Position numbers and translations under genes: made by a program
NCBI GenBank assembly: GCA_045837725.1
Contig: JBEWZL010000108.1
Location: forward strand, 1 to 64,000
DNA length: 64,000 nt
DNA from: Vermamoeba vermiformis
Taxonomy: Eukaryota > Tubulinea > Echinamoebida
Direction of reading: 5' to 3'
Notes under the pieces: model-generated
Told to the model about the DNA's origin: nothing
The model's database searches: none
Seen by the model: only the letters and a program-made list of their open reading frames with translations
Shown: positions 9,501 through 19,969 of the stretch, piece by piece
Layout of the letters: each line of letters starts with the position of its first letter
Position numbering within the stretch: position 1 is the first letter of the stretch

Positions 9501-12500
9501 CGCCGCAGAATTGTGGGTTAAATTGAAGTTCCATACAGTACTCGTAGGCAGTGTCGTAAGGGAGATCTTGATCATTAAACCAGGCTCCGTTGCACTGATA
9601 GATTGGACATGCATCGGTTGAGTTTTTCACCTGCAAGCAGAAAGGTTATTAGCTGCATGTCAAACACACGAGGTTAGTAGTAAAAATCATACATCTTCTC
9701 TGTACCAAAAGGTGTCAAAAAAGGAGCACGTAACGTATTTGAATTCATTAAACCATTGTTGAAGAACTTGTTCGCGGCTACCAGTAGTGTCGATTGTTAC
9801 GTTCAGTCTAGTGCCAAGACGATCTAACACCGACGGGAAAGTGCTGTTTAGGATGCACTAGAAAACGACATTATTAGTTGGTCAAGAACATTAAGCTACA
9901 CTTACCCAGGTTCTATCACCGTAGTCGTCAACTGAGTCGCAAGCAGTGTAGTTGAACAATAGATCGCGGAATGCATTGTACTGTGCGAAGTAATGAGAAT
10001 AATTGACAGGACGAATAAATCTTACGTTGATAAAGTTCGCGTCACAACCAACAAGCGGGTGATTTTGTCGTGCGGCCACTTGGAAATACCGTTCTGCCAA
10101 GTTCTCAACGCACACCGCGGAGACACATTGGTCTTTGATAGCGTTGGACGAGACCGCAATCAAAGACTGGGTAGGGAAGCTTGCATTTTGTACGCCGCAG
10201 GTGTTATTCACAACTACTGGCGGGTCGCTTTTCGCAGTACCACTGGAGAATTGCTGTACGCAAAATAATAGTCAGTTGTGCACCGAATAATACTCAAAGT
10301 ACATACCCAAGTCGACGACTGCATGCAACAAGGGTCTTTGTCAAACGCAGGGTCGTCCTAATCGACTTCGTTAGCTGGCTATCCTTTCTTGCTTACTTTG
10401 CTTACCCAGCTCGTAACGCATCTGTCCGTCACTGTTGACTCTTGCGTCGTGTCCGTTACCAGAAATCCCTCAGCAAAAGATTGACACGCCTGATAGCTAT
10501 CGTACGCTAATATTCCGTGCAACTACAAAAACATTTTGATTAGAACGGACCTTGTCCTCTAACGATAAACCTACCTCGAGGCGAAAAGAATTGATGATCA
10601 GTTCGTCTTTAAAGTCCGATAATTGCCTCATAATCTGGGTGATTCGCTTGTGATGCTCGTTGAATTTGCGATAGTTACAATCAGGCAGTTGCTTTGGCAC
10701 GAAAGTCGTATTCACGAAAATTGGCTGAACAAAACTACAATTTAATGATATGATAAAATGATTAGCTACCTTGTAACTTACCTTGCCTTGAGAATCCGCA
10801 AGTCGCGTAAAGAACATTCGGCCCGCTTCGAAATCACCTGTAGTTATCCTTCTGAAGCCGTAACTATTGAGAGGTCTTTCAGATAACACCACCGCTACCG
10901 CGTATCTATTACTATTCAGAGGTGTAATGGTCACGCCCTGCAAGCTGCAAGAAAAAGGTTAATCCACGCTGTGGTATTCGAGATTTGTCCTTACTTCGCA
11001 TCGTTATCTCTTGTCATGCGAGGAGGACCAGGCAAGAGTGGGTTTACTTCTTGGCCACTGTACAAGTGCCAGTAGCCTGCACAACCATTTTCATACGCTT
11101 CAAACGAATCGCACATAAATCTCTCTCGGGGCGTATGGATAAATGAAGTTGCCGATAGCGCAGACGTAAGAGAACGTGCAGGGTAATCAGATATCTTTCG
11201 GGTAAACAATAACCCTAGAAAAAAGTTAACACCGAGTATTCGTCATATTTCGTTGAACATACCTGGATTGGTAGAGATTCTGATGGTCAATGAATCTTCT
11301 TCTTTAGGGGTCACTTTCATGCTGGGTACTGCGAGGTACAAGAAAGTGTTTTCCTACGCTCGATTAGTAATCCAACTGACACAAACCTGCGCACTTACCT
11401 GCGTGACGCAAAAAGTTTGCACGTTTCGCTCTCTCGCAGACGTTTCAAGGAGCAATGTGCTGGGATCTGTTCCACCAAGAACATAATCGGGGAACGGATT
11501 CGTCAATGAAAGCACGCTAGAAAAATGTTAGCTGATAGTTGTCAGAATTGATTGTACGTACTAAGGATGATTGGAGAATATTGTCAAGGGAAGAGGGCAT
11601 TGCACAGGAAGTTGCAGCGAGAAAAACATCGAACTGTTGCCGGTTGGATCCATGATCGTGTAAAACTCGACGTCGTCCTTCACGCATGAGTGATTGGATG
11701 TCGCGGGTGTGCACGTCTCATTTGTAGCGACCGATGTCGGCAATGCTACAGATTATTATTAGTGACCACTGGCAATTAAATTCGGTGTGAAAAGAATCTT
11801 ACGTGTGCTTCTTAAGGACAAAGAAAAACCGGTCCCGCGCACTGTGTTACTTGTGGCAGAGATGCGAACCAAGTACGTTCCAGGAAGATAATTATTGCCA
11901 TTACTGCCAGTAGGGCACAGTAATACCGAGTCTGGATTTTGTTGGACACTGCGGAGGTTTACGTAGTAATCAAACGCTGCTTCTTTAACAAGAATGTGGT
12001 CGGATGCGAGTGCAACAGATAGTTGCAGATCTCCGTCGAAAGCGAACAATTCCAGTAAGTGAATGTTGCACGAGGAATTGGCATCTATATAAAAATTTGT
12101 CTGTCAGATGCAACGGAGATTCAACCGAGATCACTCACCAACGAAGAATGCAAAGTACTTGTTTTGCTCCGTATCCTCAATCACGCTCTCTAAGAGTCCA
12201 CCGTTGGTAACGAGCTGTAGGCGAACGTAATTAGCATAAATTAAATTTAAAAATGTGGAGACGCATCCACGCGAAATGGAATTTTCTTTTGGTCTTCCTT
12301 TTTAGTAATGATTACGAATAGCACAAACTAATTTAGTCTTAACTGATTTATGTCAACTTACGAAGGGCAACGTGCACGCCTCGGAGATCGGGCAAGGACA
12401 TAACGTATCATTCGCTCTGCTTCCTGCGCAGATTTCTGGATCTCTGTAGTCACAAAGAGCGCACGATGGGATGAGAGAGGGGCACTCATAATCACAATGA

Positions 12501-12869
12501 CCTAATTGAAAAAAACAGTTATGAAATTTAACGTTGCGCGAACTGACATTTCGCTTTTCTGCGCTTACCGTAGGTTTCCAATATTGAGAGAGGCTCGTCA
12601 AAGTCCACCTCGTATATTCCCTACTCATTTTGTTAAAATGGTTCTACTTCTGTCAAACATTTTCACGGTTACCAGTTCAAATCTGTCGTGGAGTGAATCA
12701 ACAAGCTTTCGCTGGAAAGTCTGAGTTAGCAATTGTGAAAGTAAATGTGGAATACATTTCAGGAATTAAGTACCTGATGTGTTGCGCTTAAAATGTTTGC
12801 GCCATCCACGCCAAAAAGAATGCTCAACAACATACAGAGCGCTATCAAGACCAAATGCCGCGTTATCAT
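6547..12869 (-). CDS. Large secreted-type ectodomain + seven-TM membrane protein, many short introns
   Basis: The start ATG (12869) opens a signal peptide (LVLIALCMLLSILFGVDG) that is spliced in phase to RKLVDSLHDRF and then GIYEVDFDEPLS. The ectodomain, well over 1,000 residues, has Cys-rich modules (GHCDYECPSLIPSC, CNGGDCATEKDC, CNGAWFNDQ) and repeats that resemble bacterial pre-peptidase C-terminal beta-sandwiches (LPGTYLVRISATSNT). The C-terminal third has seven hydrophobic helices encoded between about 7650 and 6650: LGLIITLIICYVFTLGFSGY, then LIYCFLAGLFL, LLYFLLLVGNVFV, a segment with ELPSFLYFSTLSVYVIVW, SIYLIFILLIILYE, SISFALMLCFAIYG, and two more in the last exon, so seven or eight in all. 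The ELPSFLYFST stretch resembles the THH1/TOM1/TOM3-GPR137 family. The tail is Ser/Gly/Thr-rich and ends at 6547. Probably a surface receptor or adhesion-GPCR-like protein; ligand unknown. A stop in the second exon is removed by a 50-nt intron, which I inferred from frame. Confidence 0.75.
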
Positions 12870-13607
12870 CGCGAGGTGATTAGCGAAGAGGCGACGTGTG
12901 GTATTTAGTTGATGATTTTAAAATTTTGCTGCTGTCAATTAAACCGAGAAGTTGACAGGACTATCACACCACCTTTATTTTAAAACGTGATCGGTGAAGT
13001 ATCGCGTCAACTATTCGACCTATCATTGTGGAGTGGAGTTTGGTGGGACGGCATCGTGACCAAAGGTTGCATCTGTTTCGTTGGTGACCAACTATTTTTA
13101 GCTCGTGAATTAAAGTTTCGGCTCCAACAATAAGTATTAATTAACGGAACACAACTTAAGAAATTGCCCTGTATAGTACCTTTAACTCGTAACCAACTAC
13201 TACTAGTGCCGGGTTGTTACCGCACTTCTGCTCGATCGAGTTTTGGATCGGAAAACGCAAAAAATCACCCTATTTTTGTTTTATTAATTCGAATCGATTA
13301 TTATGTAATGCGAAAAATAGTACCACAAGAAAACTATTATGCAATTTTAATGCTCGCAACACAAAAATGCAAAGAGATCGAGCCATCATTAGCTTGAAAC
13401 AAATATTTCGACTCTGCATTAATTAAAAATATTCAATTATCACTAGTAATTATTTCTTAAAACATAAATTAGGAGAAGAAAAAGTACCTGCGAAGCTAAG
13501 AACGCTTGTTGTAGAGAATCCTTGGTACTATCCTTTAAAGCACTCCAAAAAATAGCGGCTGTAGTTACGATGGTCCGCTCATTCAAGCTTGAATAAAATG
13601 AATTAAC
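12870..13607. other. Upstream region of the 7-TM gene, no gene seen
   Basis: AT-rich, with short overlapping open frames only. The proximal 150 bp should hold the promoter of the minus-strand gene starting at 12869, but no clear TATA element can be singled out. Confidence 0.4.
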
Positions 13608-13615
13608 AACTTTTT

Positions 13616-14451
13616 GGTAGGAAGTATTTATCAGGAGCTACGTGGAACAACGAAGTTCCGCTAAACTTTAGCAAAAGTTTTGCTCCGTGCTGAACTTTTG
13701 CCAACCATTGTCTAAACTTTGGTCATTTTACCTGACCTAAATATATATGGGCATGTCGCGTGCCGCAATCCGTTACAATCCGTCTGTTTAACACCACAAA
13801 CCACTGTCAAGTTTGAGGAAGGAATTTCATGGCAACATCATTTATGTGTGCAGCGATATCACATGCCAAGAGAGACGCGTGATGTGAGAGCACCAGGTCG
13901 GAAGCAGCCTTGAGCCCATTACTTAAATTTTAGATATAAAGATATATAAAATATTTTGATGTACCTAATGGACCCTGATAATGCCCGCATTAATTCCTCA
14001 GCGAAAAATAAAATTTTATGTCTCTCTCATGAATACTATATTCGCATAACCGATTTATGCCCCTATGATAATTAAGGATACAACAATCATTCGAAAGAAG
14101 ATTAATGCTCATTAAAATCAATTATAAAGTAACAATGAGAGATCTCGCTGGTTTGCGGGGGAAACGTAATATGAGATTTATTGTTGGAGCTGTCGTTTGT
14201 GATGCAGAATTCAGTCGAGGTGATAGTAGCTTGAAAAAGAGGAGGGTGTGTCGGACGGATATGATGGTGTCCGGGTAAAAAAAGGTCAAATTGTGAACAC
14301 CAAAAAGCCTCCCTTGGCCCCTGCGTACCATTGCAAAAGTTTTGCCGATGATCGACAAAAGTTTAGCACAACTTTGGTACGGAGCAAAACTTTTGCTAAA
14401 GTTTAGCGGAACTTTGTTGTTCCACGTAGCTCCTGATAAATACTTCCTACC
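13616..14451. mobile_element. Nonautonomous inverted-repeat DNA transposon (MITE-like), 836 bp
   Basis: The ends are inverted repeats of about 73 bp starting GGTAGGAAGTATTTATCAGG; left (13616-13688) and right (14379-14451) arms differ at one position as read. Both are flanked by AACTTTTT (13608-13615 and 14452-14459), an 8-bp target-site duplication. The arms contain the palindrome AGCAAAAGTTTTGCT. The interior has no credible transposase frame. An 8-bp duplication fits hAT, P or Merlin superfamilies; the GG terminus does not decide between them. The near-identical arms suggest a young insertion that would need a transposase from elsewhere. Confidence 0.88.
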
Positions 14452-14998
14452 AACTTTTTTGTTTTTTGGTTTTTTTTTACCAACATTAAATTGACTCTAT
14501 TAATACAACTACAAGGCCGAGCTTATATTTCTATGTCGCACTATTACACCTTCTTGAATATTCATAGTTCAATTGCAACACGGGCCAGATCTGTAAGTCC
14601 GAAATTAATCCTGACGTAATTTCTTTTTTATAATAATATTAAAATAAAATAAACAAATACCGTAACCGTATACGGAGATACGGGTAAATGATAGTATGTA
14701 GATTTGGTCCCCTTGGAAGATTACGGACGAAAATGAATAAATTTTCTTATTCGAGCTCAGGTCAGTCTACACCGGTGCATTCAGCTGCGAGAAACTTTAA
14801 ATGCAACAGAAGCATGTGACAGGCGCGGAATAATCGGACAAAGATGATTTTGATTGGCAGGTTGAGCATAAAATTCGACGAAACCCTTCGTCTATTTCCT
14901 CACTAACCCACAACCGGTCACCACACCAGTACGCACCTATTTCGTTGTTTTTTATTCTAACGGTATTATTATTAGGTACGATTTAAACCTAGCCAGTC
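14452..14998. other. Promoter-side spacer of the following plus-strand gene
   Basis: Starts with the right target duplication and T-rich tracts. No coding frame of note. The last 100 bp precede the ATG at 14999; a pyrimidine stretch and ATTATTATTAGG lie just upstream. Confidence 0.4.
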
Positions 14999-16083
14999 AT
15001 GTCAGTCGCGGTAGCAAAAAGAAAAACAATGTGCATCGTTTGCAAAAGAGGTAATAAGTTTACTGCGCGGCAGCCTGCAGGTGGATAATAAAATACTCCT
15101 TTTTTCTAGGAATGAGCGTCGGATCTCTTAAGATGGTAATTCGCTCTGGCTCTGTTCACATGCGTTGTTGGAAGGTAATAGTGTTGCACATAAATTATCT
15201 AACTAATTATTGTTGCAGCAACGAGGCGTGCAATCACCAACAAGCTTTGATGGCTTTTATGACCTGGATGAAGAGAAACGCGAAGAATTTTTGAAGTGGG
15301 TCAATAAATGGAAGCAAGGAAATATCGTTCATGTTAGCAACAAGCGGAAGAGAGAAGATTCGGAGTCTGATGAAGACGAAGAAATTAATGGACGCGTCAC
15401 AAAAAAATCTAAAACTATCCCGTGCGCTGAACTGCCCAAAGACGCGTGGAGTGAAATTACTCGCGTTTGCGACGTCCCTTCATTGGTTGCATTGTCGCAC
15501 GTCAACAAAACTTTGAAACAGTTGACCGAAAAAGACGAGATGTGGCGAAGTAAGTCCAGCGGATCAGGTTTCATCCGGTAAAACTATCTAACTTTAGTCT
15601 GTTAGATGCCGCTGAGGACGTTTTTCCGAGTGCTCTAACTCTGAAAAATAAATTGAAAGTTTCTTGGAAACAACTCTGCATACAAGGAGTTTACAATGGA
15701 GCTACGAACCAATCCAAGACCGTAAGTAACTATTTTTATTAACGCAAGCACTCGTCTGATGACTTTAGGGCCCCTGTGGTAATTGCGGCAAACACGCTTA
15801 TTGGGATCCGCTGTTTGATCTCTTCGTGTGTCACAAGTGTGACGGCAATGCGCCATTCACTTTCGTTAGCGAGTCAACAGCAAAGGCGCGCTACGGTCTA
15901 AATAGCGCTGAATTGGAAAGCATTCCAGCTCGTCGAAAGAAGATGCGTAGTACGGGCATGGACTGGTATGACACTCGGTCGTACGCAGTAACAACCTACC
16001 CAGAATTGCTTTTGGAGAGATTCGTTAAGGCAAGAGAAAAGACCAAAGATGTGCACAAAGGCCACAAAAAGCAAAAAGTCTAG
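14999..16083 (+). CDS. PARP-type zinc finger + F-box + XPA-like module protein, 292 aa
   Basis: Five exons join in frame from ATG 14999 to TAG 16081-16083. Residues 12-65 match a PARP-type zinc finger: C12-x2-C15, GSLKM at 22-26, H34-x2-C37-W, then FDGFYDLDEEKREEF at 49-63; this class binds DNA breaks in PARP1 and ligase III. A basic patch KRKRED lies near 81. Residues 109-150 read as an F-box (ELPKDAWSEITRV ... MWR), which would dock to Skp1 in an SCF ubiquitin ligase. Residues 191-212 hold C-x2-C-x14-C-x2-C followed by SESTAKARYGLNSAELES and WYDTRSYAVTTYPELL, similar in layout to the XPA zinc finger and C-terminal core. I infer a DNA-lesion-linked ubiquitin-ligase adaptor. The F-box and PARP finger are convincing; the XPA relation is weaker. 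Confidence 0.75.
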
Positions 16084-16146
16084 CAAAATCAAAGCCTCTG
16101 CCGTAGTTATTAATAAACGACACTATCCATATTTATAAGACTTAGT

Positions 16147-16194
16147 AGGCGTGCAATCGCCAACAAGTTTGATGTCTTTTCTGACCTGGATGAC
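16147..16194 (+). repeat. Partial copy of an upstream exon segment in the 3' flank
   Basis: About 48 bp (AGGCGTGCAATCGCCAACAAG through CTGACCTGGATGA) match 15224-15272, the start of the third exon of the gene just upstream, with about six differences including one base loss. It lies about 65 bp past that gene's stop and has no frame of its own. Confidence 0.8.
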
Positions 16195-16353
16195 TTAGTA
16201 AGCTGTTCATAATTGGATCCGAAACTTCGTGCAGCACGGAACTATTTTTGCAACAACAAAATTTGTGCCAGTTACTTTCAATCCTTTTGACAGAGAACAC
16301 ACTTAATTTAGTTAATACCGCGAATATTTATTTCTTAGTAATCAAGGCAAGTT

Positions 16354-17953
16354 ATGAGCAAACGACGAAGTAGCAGATTGCAACAGCTCGAAGAACCAGA
16401 AACTTCTTCTCCAGCCAAAAATAACGAGAAAAATAGTAATAAATCGACTCCTAAGCGAGGAAAAAATAGCAAAGGCGAAAAAGATACGCCAAATTCAAAA
16501 GAAAAAAAATCTTCGTCGGATGAGAAAAACCCGCGAGAGACAACCAAAAATAATAGACGAAAATCAGACCAAAAAATAAACGTTACAAATACCTCTACAG
16601 ATAAATCTGCCAACGACACACCAAAGAAACGAGGTCAAAAGCGAAAGGCTTCATCCGACGAAAACTCTGAAGAACCGAAAAACAAAAAGCAAAAAACGTC
16701 AGACGAGATAATCGAAGAAGACGATGTCGTGCCATTTGAAGAGAGCTCTTCCTCGCAACGAAGAAGATCAGGCAAATCTGTTGAAGAGAAGGCTGACGAG
16801 ATTCTTGACATCCGCGCCGAACAATGGCAAGAAATCGATAAATTTGATCTTGCAGGAACAGACGAGACTGGAGGAAAGGAGAAGTTAGCCGTTTATAATC
16901 GATTGAGCGACACAGATGTCAACACTCCCGAAGGACAACGAAAACTAGCTCGAACAACCGCTGTTGTCACTTCAAACGGAAAAAAAGTGAAATTCAATGC
17001 ATACGCAGGTACCAAAAAATCGACAGAATAATATTAAAAGCTTTTTTATTTACGACGGATTTATTTTCAGATCTGCTCAGTGGCGACCGAGATGACCTCA
17101 GCTTCTTGACTCCTGATGATAAGGATGAATCTGAGGAAGTAGAAAAGAGAAAACGAGAGTTCTTCAGGAGATTAAGGTCAGTTTTTTGACTGCAGACGTC
17201 CTAACAAAGCTAACTTTGTTATCTTACAGCGAGCGATTACAACCGCTCGACCAAGAGGAAAGAGCCGCAGAACTTAAAAGAATTTATCACCAATTGCAAC
17301 AAAAAAAGAAAAGACGCGTGACAAATTATCCAATGCAGTCAAGTAAGTTTCACCGATTCTTTGCCTTCTTGCACTGACTAATAGCATTATCGCTAGCTCC
17401 CGTCGCTGTATCGAAGCCTAAGAAGGCTCCCAAAACTGCTCCCAACGTCCTGCGCACTAACCCGCTGCGTAATCCTACCAGTCCCACCAAATTCAACGCA
17501 CCAGCTGCTAAGACTAAGAAGGCACGCAACGATGAGCACGAGGACAACACTAATCAAGATAACGATGATAGAATGGATTTGGTCGAAGAAGAGAACGCGT
17601 CACCGAAGAGAAAGACCTCACCAAATAAAGCAAAGGGCACGACCAAAAGTTTAACAGCAACACCTAAGAAGGGAAGCGAGACTACTAAGAGCGCCAAAAA
17701 GACTACTAATAACAAAGCAACGTCTTCAACGCCTGCCAAGACGCCTGTTAAGAGTACGAAAAGCGACACTAAAGGCACACCGAAGGCATCGAGCACGAAC
17801 AAGAGCACGCCGAGCAAAGCCAAGGCTACGCCAAGTAAGACAAAGAGCACGCCGAGCAAGGCTAGTCCAGCACCGTCAAAGAAAGCCAGCCCTAAAAAGA
17901 CTGGTACTAAACCTGCACGTGCCCGAGCTCGTCCCACACGCTTGTCCTTGTAA
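16354..17953 (+). CDS. Lys/Ser-rich basic protein, probably nuclear; family not recognised
   Basis: Four exons: 16354-17008, then about 17072-17177, 17230-17342 and 17397-17953; all junctions keep frame. The first exon encodes a charged, low-complexity N-terminus with several nuclear-localisation-like runs (KKRGQKRKA, KNKKQKT) and an acidic patch (EEDDVVPFEE). The middle carries DIRAEQWQEIDKFDL, the segment GKKVKFNAYADLLSGDRDD, and a helical charged part (EERAAELKRIYHQLQQKKK). The C-terminus is a histone-H1-like string of TPSK and SPKK motifs ending ARARPTRLSL. These S/TPxK repeats are typical of AT-rich DNA binding and of CDK phosphorylation; that is an inference from composition. A specific function cannot be named. 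Confidence 0.75.
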
Positions 17954-18780
17954 ACTGTTAATCTTGTACCCATATATTAGTAAAAATGTTAATAACTACA
18001 CAGGGTCAAGCCTCTTAGTATCGCGCTGCTTTTTTCGGGAGGGATGTAATTACATTGAAACTTATTATTTTTGAATAATAATTGAAAAACTACCTAGAAT
18101 TAAGAATAACTCGTCGCTCTAAGAGAAATAACACCTTTATAACCATGTCGAAGGAGGGCTGAACCTCAGAGTGCTCCGCAGCAAGTATTTAAGGTATTTA
18201 ATTTTTAGGGAGATAGTGTCGCCGCCAAGCCCATAAGAAGAATTTGAGGTTAAAGATCGATGGTTAATTTATTGCACTTTGCCATACCACCGGTAGAGGT
18301 TGGTGCCGATTTATCTCCTGTCGTGCCGATATGAGTGCACTCTCGACCGGACGATAATGTAGAGCAGCACTGCGGCTTTTCAAGATAGAACCATATACCA
18401 ACGTGTAAATGAGAATATATTTAAGTAAACACTCATGTAGCTCTTTAGAAAATAACAGGTATTTTTCACGAATCGGGTTGCATCCGGTGGTATTGCGAAG
18501 CCCTTAGCTTACTTTAATGTAAATAAACTCTTTAGATGCTGTTTTATCACATATTTATACGGCCGTGCCGTGTAAAAATTACACTGTTACACGTCCGTGT
18601 AATTTTTACACTGCACGAAAAAAAATTACACGTAAGTTTCAGCAGTGTAATTACTTATCGCCTCCCCTTTTTTCGTCGTGCTACGGTTCGAGAACCAAAA
18701 AATGCGTATTTTTATTCCTTTCTCCAAGGTACAACCACGTTACTTGTTACGTTACGGTTACTTTATTTATTTACATAATT
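17954..18780. other. Spacer between two plus-strand genes with an inverted repeat
   Basis: No supported gene. The frame open upstream of 18781 (from 18565) has poor coding character and overlaps a hairpin, so I do not count it. A T-rich AT-tract directly precedes the next gene's ATG. Confidence 0.4.
18570..18611. promoter_or_regulatory. 15-bp perfect inverted repeat upstream of the 18781 gene
   Basis: GTGTAAAAATTACAC (18570-18584) and GTGTAATTTTTACAC (18597-18611) are exact reverse complements with a 12-nt spacer, and a further half copy (AAAATTACACG) follows near 18622. The position, about 170-210 bp before an ATG, would suit a dimeric regulator site; this role is a guess. Confidence 0.5.
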
Positions 18781-19383
18781 ATGGCGAAACTTACTGGACC
18801 TAAGGAGTTGCACGTCACGGTAGTGCAAGCTTTTCAGCCTCAATTTTTGATCGAGAACATGAAAAATAAAAATCATCCGAATCAATGCGTGCTTCAACTC
18901 CAAGTTGAACAGTTCAACTATATCAAAGATTTTGTGGCCGATTCAAAATTATTTAAAAAGGCGGAGAATTCGATCATTGTAGATTACAAAAGTTTGGGTC
19001 CTTTGCCGAATCCTGGAGATACTGGACTGCTACGAATCGTGGATAGAATTAGTGGAGGAAATACCTACCGCAATATCTCATTTTTGCCTGACAAAGAAAA
19101 GTTGGAACCACGAGCAACAAATCTTCTCACTTCCAGCGATCCAATCACGGAGAAATCTGATGCAAGCACAGACGACTCGGTACCATCACCGAACAAAGAA
19201 CTTAAGAAGCTGTTTGGCAGCGACACCATCGAGAAGCGTGACCCAGCGGATACGATCCAACCCATCTCGGAAGCTACGGCCCAACACTTGGTATCTGAGC
19301 TACGAGACATGCGAGGTGAGATGCGCGAGCTGAAGATTGCCTTGATGGAGCTTACTGTCGCGTTGAAGGCTTTACGCAAATAG
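18781..19383 (+). CDS. Unrecognised 200-residue protein with C-terminal coiled coil
   Basis: Single-exon frame. I chose ATG 18781 because the upstream extension to 18565 runs through an inverted repeat and is rich in Cys, Tyr and Phe unlike the rest, while 18781 directly follows a TTTATTTACATAATT leader. The first 105 residues look like a compact fold (LHVTVVQAFQPQFLIENM, then LGPLPNPGDTGLLRIVDR, ending YRNISFLPDKEKL). Residues 110-165 are Ser/Asp-rich and probably disordered. Residues 170-200 are a heptad-type helix (LRDMRGEMRELKIALMEL) ending ALRK, which suggests oligomerisation. No family is recognised. Confidence 0.7.
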   Translation: MAKLTGPKELHVTVVQAFQPQFLIENMKNKNHPNQCVLQLQVEQFNYIKDFVADSKLFKKAENSIIVDYKSLGPLPNPGDTGLLRIVDRISGGNTYRNISFLPDKEKLEPRATNLLTSSDPITEKSDASTDDSVPSPNKELKKLFGSDTIEKRDPADTIQPISEATAQHLVSELRDMRGEMRELKIALMELTVALKALRK

Positions 19384-19969
19384 AACAAACACTCGATCAC
19401 ACTAGCTGCTTTCGAGTAAGTTTGTTGTTTCAATGACGGTTACAATTCTAGTTAATTAGAATATTAGTTTCGAAATGATAATTGCAGTTACAGAATAAAT
19501 TTGATTTTTGGTTGAAATTGTCGTAGTATTTGGATTGGATCTGCATCTCGTGCGTATAAACGTTAACGAGTATCAGTATACTTTTAGGTGATAGATAAAA
19601 TAATAGTAATAATCAAGCTTTGGTACTATCATGGTACCGAGCTAATCGCAACGAGATAGATCTTTTCATCTGCTGTCAAGCAGGAAATTTGCGCTGGTAT
19701 ACTAAACGTTCTTGTAGATCCACTTGAGGCGATACGAACGTCGCTTATCTAGTAATTGAGATGCACGTAGTAGACAAAATATGGAGAAAATTCAGTAGAA
19801 AGTCGGTGAACAAGTGGCAAATCCGATGAAATTCTCGCTAATTTGACTGGGATTTTTGAAATCGTCGCGATGAGCACCTGACGGGATTAGATAAATGGAC
19901 GTGCATTCAGTCATTTTATTTCAATCAATCTTTTAATCAATACTAAAAACAACAACAAATAATCTCGAA
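19384..19969. other. Spacer, no gene seen
   Basis: Carries the 3' end of the gene ending at 19383 and, nearer 19900-19969, an A/C-rich leader (CTAAAAACAACAACAAATAATCTCGAA) of the kind found before highly expressed genes here. Confidence 0.4.

Noticed and set aside
18685-18700. GGTTCGAGAACC resembling a tRNA B box
   Set aside because: No matching A box, acceptor stem or anticodon arm can be folded around it.
18565-18780. N-terminal extension of the 200-residue protein to ATG 18565
   Set aside because: The extension passes through a perfect inverted repeat, has odd composition, and the later ATG has the usual AT-rich leader.
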